From Atrina japonica (lineage: Eukaryota > Mollusca > Bivalvia > Pterioida > Pinnidae): a DNA stretch of 64,000 bases. Below the pieces are notes generated by a model that worked only from the letters and a program-made list of their open reading frames with translations, ran no database searches and had not been told where the DNA came from. The translations under genes were made by a program, and so were the position numbers. Of the stretch, positions 10,201 to 22,200 are shown in pieces. Every line of letters starts with the position of its first letter. The first letter of the stretch is position 1. The stretch lies in NCBI GenBank assembly GCA_030159075.1, contig BROG01000030.1, positions 407,001 through 471,000 of the forward strand. The letters are read 5' to 3'.

Positions 10201-13200
10201 ATGATTTCATCTTTCTTTGTTATAGGCAGTTTGAATTGAATGAAATCAAATATAGCGTAGGTGACTGTGTGTTGATCGCCAATGATGACGAAGAAGACCG
10301 ACCTCTTATTGCCAGAATTGAGGACATTTACCAGACCAGTACGTATATTGCCATATGTGTTTGACATTTCAGTGTTTTTTAAGGTCTGCGAGGGGTTGAA
10401 GATTTTGTGAGTCCAAGGTCTGAGACCTGCATATTTACTTTCAGACCCTGTCATTTTCTCATAATGTAAGTCTCAGGACTTTTAAACAACTTTGAATCAG
10501 TTAATGATTCTTCTGTCATTTTTCTTTTTCTTTCCTGACTTTTTTTGTTAAGTCCAATCATTTATAATTTTCTGATCCATAGTCTTCATCCAATGATAAC
10601 ATCAAACATATCTATAAAGATATTGTGATATGACCCAGATGTTCGAGGACTGGAACCAGGCATAATTTAATGAAAAACAAAAAGTCCTGGACCCAAGCAG
10701 CTGAAAGAACAAATTCATCCCCAGGTCTAATTGTCTGGCCATTGTTCTAGTGTTTATGTTGTCATTGTATGAAACCTGTCTTGACCGACCACTTTGATGA
10801 ACGACAACATACAAGAGAACTGTTATATTGAAAATAATCCTTCAGACAAAACCTCTTTTGAGAGACCACCTGTCTTATTAGACCACTTTTCAGTGACAGA
10901 TAGGGTGGCCTCTCTTGACACAGACCTTTTTCTGTCAATTTTGGGGAAATGCCATTGGCAACAGAATTGGGAATTTTAAAGTGAAATTGTGTCATATTGG
11001 GGAAAACTCTGTGCACACATGGAAATTTGAATGCATTTCCCCAAATACATTGTGTTTTTTTTTTCATTCCGGTTATGATCTCAACATCATATTGGGATTT
11101 TTTTCATCAAATTTGGGGGAAATACATGCATTTTGCATTAAATGGGGCCAAATTTTGGCCCTGTGGATACTATAGAAAAAGCCCTTTGACAGGTTCCACT
11201 GTATTAACAAAATGTCATGTTTTCTGCCAAACAATTCATAATTAGTTACAATTCATTGCCAAGTATTTAGTTGTGAAATTTAAAGTAAAGGACATTGTCA
11301 CATGAGGCATAAAAGTGAGGTTCATAACAGTGTGAGGACCTGAAAAGTTAATGCAATTAATGTAATTATCTTGACAAAAATGGCAAAAGTTTCTCTCCCC
11401 CAAAATTAGTACAGCTTCTGTTTTCACATAGTTTGAAATATGAATCCTTTTCAAATTATCTTTCAGAGGAGCCAGTTGCTGTAGTGCAGTGGTTTTGGAC
11501 ACAATCAGAGATTTCTGCTGTTGCTATGAAAAAACTAAGTCACCAGTATGGCAAACCAAAAGAATCAGAGGTTTATCTTAATACCAGTAATACTGTGTCA
11601 AAAGAGATTGATCCAGAAACTATCACTGGAAAATGTCAGGTAAGTCATCATCCAGTAACTAAAACTGGAAAATGTTGGGTAAGTCATCCAGAAACTAAAA
11701 CTGGGAAATGTTGGGTAAGTTTTGCAGAAACTATTACTGGAAAATGTCAGGTAAGACAACCAGAAAACTATAATTGGAAAATGTTAGGTAAGTTTTGCAG
11801 AAACTATTACTGGAAAATGTCAGGTAAGTCATCCAGAAAACTATAACTGGAAAATATTAGTTAAGTTTTGCAGACTCTATTACTGGAAAATGTTAGGTAA
11901 GTCATCTAGAAAACTATAACTGGAAAATATTAGTTAAGTTTTGCAGAAACTATTATTGGAAAATGTTAGGTAAGTCATCTAGAAAACTGTAACTGGAAAA
12001 TGTCAGGTAAATCCAGAAACTATCTCAGTAAAATGTTGGATAAGTCCTCCAGAAAATGTCAAGTAGAAAATAGGGGGCAAGTCATCCAGAAATTATTACT
12101 GAAAAATGTTGAACAAATCATCCAGAAAATGTCACTGGCAAATGTCGGGTAGCTCGTGCATAAACTTCCACTGGCAAATGTCGGGTAGATCATGCATAAA
12201 CCACCACTGGCAAATGTCGGGTGACTCATGCATAAACTATCACCGGTAAATGTTGATTAGTTCATGCATTGTCTGATTGGAACATGTTCAGTAACTCGAG
12301 CATAAACAGATATTAAACTATCACAGGTAATTGATACCAATATATTTCTCTTTTGAAATTTTAAGTATCCAAAATGTACCACATTATTGTAAATTTTAGA
12401 GAAATGAACAAATGCATATCGAATACAAATTGCTTACTATTGTAATGTTAGTTTAATCAGATTCAAGCTCATTTTTAAGACTTTCATATTTTCAGAATTA
12501 TTTTCCTTAATGTCTGTCTGAATCTTTTATTTTTTACTTTCAAGGTTGTAGAATGTGGACCCGAAGATGTTCCATTGAAACAAAATGATAAGAAAATGGA
12601 GTCTTATTTTGTCACTCGCAAGTTTAATGGAAAGGACTTTTATGATTTGAAAGAAAAACAAATTAAATCAACTAGAAGAAGTTTAGGTAACGGACTCAAG
12701 GAAAATGTCAATTTTAGTGACAGTAAAAGAACAAGACGCTCCTTAGGAAGTGCTTTAAGTGTAATTCCACAAAATATGGATGCTTTTAGTAACGGAGGAA
12801 AGAAATACAAAGATGTACAAGAAGATGTGTTGGTGCCATCTGTAAAAGATATAAATAAATCTGGTGTCTTTAGTGGTTCACATAAAAATTCAGGTAATAT
12901 TTTTGTCATTCTGATTGGTTTCCTCCTTTGTCAATTTCCTTGTACTCTTTATGATGTAAACCCCGACAAATACTCCTCAGGTACCAAATACTGGTTGACT
13001 GAACTTTTGAGGCTTTAAATCTGCCATATAACTGAACTAGATTGGCTTAAAATAATATTTAAAATAATACTAGTTCCCTTATAAATGTTAAATTGAATGT
13101 TAATATCAGTTTATCATCATATACTAGTATAAATATTTTACAAGTTTTAATATCTTGAAATACCCAAAGAGTAAAAAATGGCTATATTTTTTTTGAAGAA

Positions 13201-16200
13201 AAAAATAATAAAATGCATGTAAAATCTTTACTTTTTTTGTAATTTGTCTTAGTTTGACATTTAATTCAGAAGTATAAAAATACAGGTTACAAAATACATG
13301 TATAGGTCAAAGTTCACTTGTCCTGACATTTGGTCATTGACACTTAATTAGGGTCCTACAACCTATATTAAAACAACAGATTTCACGAGAATGATTATAA
13401 TTTAATTAAGCATCCTCAGGGGAATATAAACATTTTCGATTGTCTTCATTGTTCAGTTAAGTTTCAAAGCGTTTTCAATTTAAAATAAACGGCATCCTAG
13501 TTCTTAGTATGCAGTATATTTGCGAAAAAGTAGCGGGAAAAAAGACCAAATTGGGAATTTTTTTATTGCTGCAAAATCACATCATCATTCATAATGTACT
13601 TTGAAACCACATGGTTTCCTCTTTTTTTTGTCCTTTATGGACATAAAATTCATTAAAAAAATCACAATATTTTGCATGATTGAATAATTATAAATTTTTA
13701 GTCATTTTGCAAGGGGAAACTACCCAATTTTGGCAGTAAATATCAGGTACGAAAATCACTGGTATGCAAATGAAACAAGATTCAAATTAGACACAAAGAA
13801 GTGTTTTAATGGTTGAATCTCAGATAACTATTTTCTACAGCGTAAGTTTAAGCAGTTAGATGGTTCGTTTTCATTTATCCAACTTTTTATGATTTATGGC
13901 ATAGGACAAACTGTGGAAAGGAGGTAATTATAATACAAGAAAGTGTACTCTACCCTCATGTCAGTTAACTTCCAGTAAACAGCAAAAGTTTTATTTAAGT
14001 TAACCCATAAATAATTTACAACTCAATGACCTCATGTTACCATATACTTTTCTTACAGCATCAAAGAAAGCTGAAAGAAACAGTGCTAGAAATTCAAGAC
14101 TTGTTTTTGACCAGGTTGTCAGTAAAATTATGGATGATGACAACAGTGATTCTATATCTTTAATTTCCACATCCTCAACATCCTCGGAACAGTCCGGTGC
14201 ATCGGGAAAAGTTGGTTCTGCTACTTTGCGAAGACGGTCCAGGGTTCAGCAAGAAGAAGTTCTGAAAGCTGTTTCAAATAAAGTCACACCAATTAAGAAC
14301 ACTAATTATGTAACACCTGTTAAAAGAAAAAGGAGTCCTGCTTTAGATACGTCCGGAGAAGACTTTACTTCCATCATGAAAAAGTGTCGGACTGAGCCAA
14401 GGAGGAGAAGTTCTAGAGTATCATTTTCAAATGTAGATAAATATGAACCCAAATCAGCCAACAAATCTATAAAGAGAGTTCCCAGTGTTGTTGTACGTAA
14501 GGTTTCTGAGGACAATTATACATCATTCAGAAATAAAACACCAGAAAGCACGGACCGTCCTGTCAAAAGACGACTCAGTCAGAAATTTGGAGATGAATCA
14601 CCAATAGTTAGAAGATTGAGAGAAAAATCAAGGTAGGAGAAATGATCAGATGTTAATTAGAAAATTTGTTATTTTATCAAAAGGATAATTTTTTTTAATT
14701 TTACAAAATGAAGAATTTGACTTATTTTTCATTTTGTACCAAATTTGGTGAATGATATTTAGAATTTGGGTCAAATTATAGGTTGAAGGTCAGGTTGATG
14801 TTATTGTCAGATAAACATGAAATTAGGTTAAAGCAAGAATACAGATTTGCTTCTATTTTTCCACCTATCAGTACCTATAATTTTCCCTTTAGCAATCTTG
14901 AATTTTATTTGGAAAATCATATTTAAGGTTTTATGTTTAAACATTTTAAAATTTTCTTTCAAAACCTGTTTTCATTCAATCTGGTATTTGGAATCTACAG
15001 AGTAACCAAAATTTGTGAACTTCATGAATCTGTAGTAAGGAACTTTCTACATGGTGCAGAGACTGATAAAACACCCATAGTCTATCTACATTTAAATCTG
15101 TTGGTTGCTCAGGTCCAGATACCGACCGATTGTCATTATCCTTTCCCTTGTAGTCTCATTTTACCAACAATATAATAATTTTCATTCACTAACATTTACA
15201 GGAAATGCTACAGTGAAATTTCTCCTAATGTTACACTTGAGGATGATGATGGTGACGTATTTGAAATTAAATCTACAGAAAGTGACAGTGATAATAGTGA
15301 TAATAGTGGACCAACAAGACAGAAAGTAGGTCGCAGGGCATCTATGCGTCAGAAATCGGCAACACCAAGATCAAAAGGGTCTGCAACACCAAAGGGATCG
15401 GCCACTCCTAGATCTAGAAATAATACGGTAAGAGTAAAAAAGATTGAATATCTAAAATCTTTGTCTAAAATTGTATTAATTGATCGTATGGGATTGTATG
15501 AGGTCCCCCCTCCCCCATTTTACAGTATAATGTCCTTGCAATGATTAATTCATTTTGTTGTTGTTTATTTCCCACCTGCAATGGTCTAGTGGTAGGACAG
15601 TCCACTCACAAGCAGGCACAGTAAACAAAGAGGAGTGACGTAGATGAGGATCACGCAGTCTACAAACAATGTGAAAGGAATGTTAAGAGAAAACTCGTAT
15701 AACTGTTTCTAGATGATATTGTTCAATACCTCCACCCCCTTGTCTAAAGTTCATGACATCTTTTAGGAATATTTCACACCACAGATAGACAAAACCCTGA
15801 TAAAAGCATCCTATAAACAAAAATTTAGGTTTTTGAAAAAAATCAAGGTGCCCCTAAAATTTTATGAGAGCATTTTTTTTTTCGTAGAACTAAAGAATTG
15901 AATATATTTACTACTCATACATGATTTCCAATATTTAGAATGAAAATGTTTGGGAAAAGGAACTAAATGATCTTATAAATAAAAAATAAACATACTGGTA
16001 TAAAAAAGTTGTTTGGAATATACTGAAAAAACAAATATGATTATTAGACTTTTTTGAAAATGTTTGATGTTTTATTTCAGGGTCGTAAATCTTTAGCAAA
16101 TGATGCCACTCCCAAAATTCCAGAACGTTGTGCTCCTTTGCAATCACCTACAAGTGTTTTAGAGGAGGCCAGATCAAGGTAAGATTTTATATCAAATGAT

Positions 16201-19200
16201 TTTGATTTTGAAAAGTGTTCGACACCACACTCAATATTTTTTCCACTTTATGGTGGCGGCCAGTTTTTAATGGTGGAGGAGAGGATCCAGTTGCAATGTA
16301 AGGGGGGTGAGACCACCGGTCTCCCACAGGTAAACTGGGAAACTTTCTCACAAAAGTCGACTTAGGTTCCAGCTAGGCTCGAACCTACAACGACCAAAAG
16401 TAAGAGACTTCATGGTTCAAAGCTTAGTCCTCTAATCACTCGGCCAAGGAGGCCCTTTTTATCAAATGAAACTTTAAAAACTCTACAACCATGGCTCTAT
16501 ATCAGATATCATTGCCATATTGTTTAAACTTTTTAGTCCATGTTTGTATGCAATATTTCAGTTTCAAATGAATTTAGTTTATTTCCTCATATTTTAACCA
16601 AAATTGGCATGGTTTTATTTTGATAAGATCTATGATGTGTTTGATTATAGCCAAGGTTCAATAATATTCCATGGAGGTATGCAATGTCTTATTGCTTTTA
16701 ACTCTCACAATAGTGTTTCTTAGTCACAATTTGTTGGGGCATTGGTGGTCAAATTGCACATTCTATCTCATGCTAATGATTCTTGACACCATAGTCTGTA
16801 AACTTGATGCAAAAATAGCAGAATAGTACAGCTTTAACATTGTACATGACTTTAGTAGAAGTATTGAAGAGACTCATCATGACATCAAGGCAGTCGTCAT
16901 ACTATCTGTATTAGAGACAATTGATAGCATGTCGATAAGAAAACAACGTAACACTCAGCACATTAAGATATGGTACAAAGAACAAAATGGGGTCCATGTG
17001 GCTGAGTGGTTAGAGCAGGGCTTAAACCATGATGTCTCTCACCTCTTGTTGGCTCATGTCTTAGCCCCCGCTGGAACCTAAGCTGATTATGTGAAGTTTG
17101 CAAGTTGACTTATGGAAAGCTGGTGGTCTCTTCCCAGGTACATTGTGAATGGATTTTCTGCTACGTTGATAAAGAATGAAATGTCAAATATTTGATGTTT
17201 TGTTAACTTTGTTTTGATACGACTTATCCCAACTTAAATTGTCACATTGACTTCATTTCTAAAATTCAATTTTAGAGTGTAGGAAAATCTGTTTCTGAAG
17301 TATTGAACATACAGGCAAGTTCACATGTTCATGTATATATCTGTTTTCTTTGTTGTATGTAGGTTACATGTAGCTGCTGTGCCCGAAACATTGCCATGTA
17401 GAGAGCGGGAATACGACGACATCTACAGCTTTGTAGAAAGTAAAATATTAGACGGAACTGGAGGGTAAGTAAAAGAATTTCTAAATAAATGAATCCAGTA
17501 AAATAATGCTTTGTTATCAAATACAGTCTTCATTGAGAAAAAAAAGTTGACTTATAGAATATCCCCTATATATTGTTTTTGAAAATATCTTAAGTCATCT
17601 GGATACAGTTCTGTTACTCTGATTTCATTTGTTTACTTGTATTTATAATTAAATTTCCAACTATAATTGAAGAGCCTTTAAGAGTAACATTAACTCTAGA
17701 TTCATGTCTGTGCAGTAAAGATTCATGTAACACTTACAGTGATCAAGATATTTGAAACAGAACAAAATGTAACAGATGGAAGTGGAACCAGGGCTCAACA
17801 CTAAGGCACGTCCAACTGACCCTGACTAGTAAAAGATTGGTCCGGTCTAGTTAATTTGTGTCGAAGTAGCCCGACTGGTCGGGTTAAAAATATCACTTCA
17901 AATAGACTGAAGATCTATTATTAAAAAATTTTTGGTGGAAAACCATTTTCTTTACCGATAGTGGGACATTTATTTACATTACCCGTGATTGTGATAATAG
18001 ATGTCTCTGATATTACGTGCCGTATAAGACTTACTTTCATTTCGTCAATTTTGTCGCCATATAGGCCTATTGTAATACGCCCTCTGGTGAGAGATTGGTA
18101 TATAAAACAACCGGAAAAATGGTAATATTACCAGGATGACGCTTAAAGCCACTGGAATGACACATCAGATTATGTTTTCGTCATTTTTAGATTATTTATA
18201 TACAACAAAGAAGAATAAACTATTTCAATGTGCGAAGGGAAACAGTGGTTTAGGAATTTTGCTACAAATTGTACAAGTAGTTACGTTGGGTTCAATATCA
18301 CACTGGTACTGATATGACTTAAATATGAAAAGCTAGATCGGTAAATACGAGGACAATACCGACAAAATATCTTTTAATTTAATGTAAAACCTATATTATT
18401 AACATTTAAAAGTAAATTATTCCACTAAATTATCATTAAGATGAAAAGGAGCTTCAATCCAGTTACATGTCCCGTCATTCCGGTAATGTGCGTCTTTTCG
18501 GTAATTCTATGGACCCCGCAAAAATACAGATTGAAAGTGAAACTGAAAGCTTCGGTCATAAAATCACAAGTGCGTGCAGCTTCACTAACCTAGCCTAGGC
18601 ATATTTTAATTTAACCAGGCATATAGAATGGTACGTTTCTTTTTTGATAGTTTTGTTTGAATTTAGTCAAGATATCTCTAATAAAGCAGAACAACTTACG
18701 ATAACTATCAATATCTGTTTACACTGAGTAACTGACGACGGCTTCTTAATAGTAGTGGATAGAGATGAGGGTGTATCAAGGAAATCAAAGGGCAGAACAG
18801 AAATCAGAATTTATTTTACAATAATTAGGCCTAAAAGAAAATTTCAAACTTACATATTTGTTTCTTGACTTCTATAAATAAATTGTCAAAGCATTCAAGC
18901 TAACTATCTATTCAGGTTTCATTTTGTTCTTGATAAAAGTATAAATCAGTGGAACAATCAGCATGAATACAGTGTACAAAGTGAGGATAATTTACTTGCA
19001 CCACTCAGAAATGACATGTATGTTTTATACTGTAACAAAATATACTTGTATTCCAGTCCTACTTATTAGAGTTAGTAGGCTTGAGTGATTATATGGAATT
19101 ATTTCAATCATGAAATAATTCATTAATTTCTTTCTGTTCTTATTTGTATTTTTATGTTGTTTAAAAAATCAGTTTAAGTAGTAAATAGCATTTAATGGTG

Positions 19201-22200
19201 CAGCAATAGCTAAAAAATGATACATAGATATGCACAAGTCCTCTACCCGTCATCGAGTTTGTCAGGCAATTTAAGAAATTAATATGCGAGTTATATTTTA
19301 CCACTTATTAAAAATTAAAATGTAGTGTTTTCATTAAAATCTCTAGATGTAGCATACACTAATTAAGTAGGATATGAAACTCTGGAAGAGAGATATCGAT
19401 AGATATGATGTAACCGAGGTCAGGTCTAGTGATGTTGAGGTCAGGTCTAGTAAAATTTTCTGGTACTGGTCCGACTGGTCTAGTTCTTTTTAAAGTTAAT
19501 GTTGAGCCCTGGGAACTGAAAGACTTTATTGCCCACTTCCTCAGAACTTTACAGTAACTTAAGTCTGCAAATTTTACCCAACTTCAGCTAAAGCTGAAAT
19601 CTGATTGGCTTAGCAGGCAAAATTAATAATATTCTTAGACATAGGAATATTTTTAAGTTATAAACAATTTGGCCTGGTTCTTTATAACATTGGTTAGATC
19701 ATGCTGATTTAAACCAATCAGTCTCTCACACAGGTCCAAGCTGTGTTTGATCTGACTCGTCTTATTTTGTGGAAAAGTTTGCCAGTTTACTTTCGAAAGG
19801 TCTTTGTACTTTTTCTGGCTACGAAACTAGGATTTCTCTTCAACCATTAAAAGCTGGCTGTCACCTTGTTACTGAAAATTTGTAGTCTCTGGCATGATAT
19901 ATATCATAATTTAAATTCATGTTAGTTGTATAAAAGCAAATCTTTTATGATTTTTGTTCTGAATTAGTAATGACAAAATGATAAACTTTTCTGCACCTTA
20001 TATTATTATTTCAGGTGTATGTACATTTCTGGTGTACCTGGCACAGGTAAGACAGCTACCGTACATGAGGTTGTTAGAGGTTTGCATCAGGCCATGGACA
20101 GTGGTGAGCTGCCATCATTTAAGTACATAGAAATCAATGGAATGAAATTGACAGAACCAAGACAGGCGTATGTGCAAATTTTAAAGGTAAGCATACAGAT
20201 TTTATATGTGTTGAGAGATAGAGTGTAAACTTACAGATTTTATATGTGTTGAGAGAGAGTAAACATACAGATTTTATATGTTGAGAGAGAAAGTTGTATC
20301 CTAAAAAATGTGTGTGTGTATGCATATAGTATAAATATTTGGGACAGCTTGAGTACTACTAGTTGTTTGCTTGTTTTTAAGGTAATAAAGTTGCCATTTT
20401 GAACTTTTACAGCAACTGTCCAATCAGAAAGCTACCCCAGATCATGCAGCAGAGCTTTTGAATAAAAAATTTACAACACCAGGGCCTAGAAAAGAAACAG
20501 TTGTCATGTTAGCTGATGAGGTAGGTGGAAGTATTATATGAAGTAAGGTATAATTATGAAATGGTAGTTTATGTTTTGCCATGCTTTTGTAACTATGGTT
20601 TCTGTATTGTGTCTTTTATTACATGATTATGCCAGATACAAATGCTTTCAAATTACATTACATGTATACAAAAATCTAGGTGCGTTTTACAAAAGATTTT
20701 ATTATAAGACCACACGGAAGACTTGCAATCATTTTACAAAGAAACAAGACATGGCCTTGCAACCAGACCGGGCCCTGTCTTTATGACTACCAAGAGACAG
20801 TGGGTAGACTTAAGTTTTCTAAGACCATGTTATGAAAAACACTTGGTTTTAAAAAATTTTTTTAAAGTAAAACCTCTTTTGAGAAACCACCTATCTTGAG
20901 ATACCACATTCTGAAAATGACTTAGGTTAAATAATCCTTTAAATAATACCTCTTTTAATAGACCACCTGTCTTGAGTAACCACATTTTAGTGGCAGATGT
21001 GGTGGTCTCTCAAGACAGTTCCACTGTATCATAATTTGTTTTTGTAATTGTATCAGGGAAAAGTATAGTGGAACCTGTCTTGAGATACCACTGTGATGAA
21101 AGACCACCTGTCTTTTGAGACCACAATAGAAATCCACTCAGTTTAATATCTCTGTAGATAAAACCTCTTTTGTGAGACCACATTTCAGTGGCAGAAAGGG
21201 TGGTCTTTCTAGACAGGATCTACTGTACTCACATATCATAATCCAACTTAAATATGTGTGACTGGAGCTTTATTGTATTGTCTTTTGACATAAATGTTAA
21301 CATTAAGGTTGTACTACATTTCAATAAAACAGGCCCAATTTTTTCTATATCAAGTATGTCTATTACATAGGGATAAGTCTATAGCAATGGTCCAAATTTT
21401 GTGATGCTTCTGCACACCTATAGCTAGCTGTGACAAATAATTGGAAAATTCTCACTGAAGAAAGGTCCTGTCCATGTGGAATTCAAGGTCTCGTCTAATG
21501 TACAAGTTATAACTATACTTCTGACCAGCAACTGACAAAAACAGACAGATTTCAACTTGGTAGATAGTATTGTTGTAGTGAGGGCTGATTGCAAAGCAAA
21601 TATCAGTCTATCAAATTAATGATGTTTGTCTGTATCAATGAATTAGCTGTTGCATTAACTCTGTTATGAATTTTGAAATATATTGCTTTGCAATTCAGCC
21701 ATACTACATTTAGTGTTTTCTTGTAATGAAAATTGCTTGCCCCAGGTTGTGATAAAAAATTGTGCATGGAGCTGTGGTAACAAATAAAGCTTTTGAGAAT
21801 CTTGCTTGAAAATATGATTTGATGTAAGTAAATTTTTTTTATTTAAGCTGGATTTACTGTGGACAAGAAAACAAGACGTGATGTATAACATATTTGATTG
21901 GCCTTCTCATCGACATGCCAGATTGGTTGTATTAGCAGTGGCCAACACAATGGACTTGCCCGAGAGAATTATGATGAAGCGAGTGTCCAGCAGACTGGTA
22001 AGACTATATCAATAATGTAATTTTTCGCCACATGTATTTTTGACCACATATTTGGATTTTTTTTTTAATTTTCTATTTGAAAAACCATTAGCTTTTTGTT
22101 AGCTCACCTGAACCAAAGGTTTAAGTGAGCTTTTCTGATTGCCTTTTGTCTGTTGTCTGTCTGTCCGTTACCTTTTCACATTTTCAACTTCTCCAAAACT

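Larger units (their letters stand above)
4208..10225 (+). other. ORC1 intron 1
   Basis: Six kb without a recognised exon. Holds a short two-copy repeat (5130-5190), a hAT-like element (6812-7767), a 107-bp tandem duplication (9486-9700) and a dispersed repeat tail at about 9730-9930 ('cctttggatgagaaagt..gaggtcccatgt'). Frames in this stretch show no family match. Confidence 0.6.

Noticed and set aside
12575..13018. Open frame running past ORC1 exon 4
   Set aside because: The part after 12,893 is intronic read-through; the phase of exon 5 requires the donor at 12,894.
13533..13540. Second GCGGGAAA string
   Set aside because: Deep in ORC1 intron 4 with no promoter context; probably chance.
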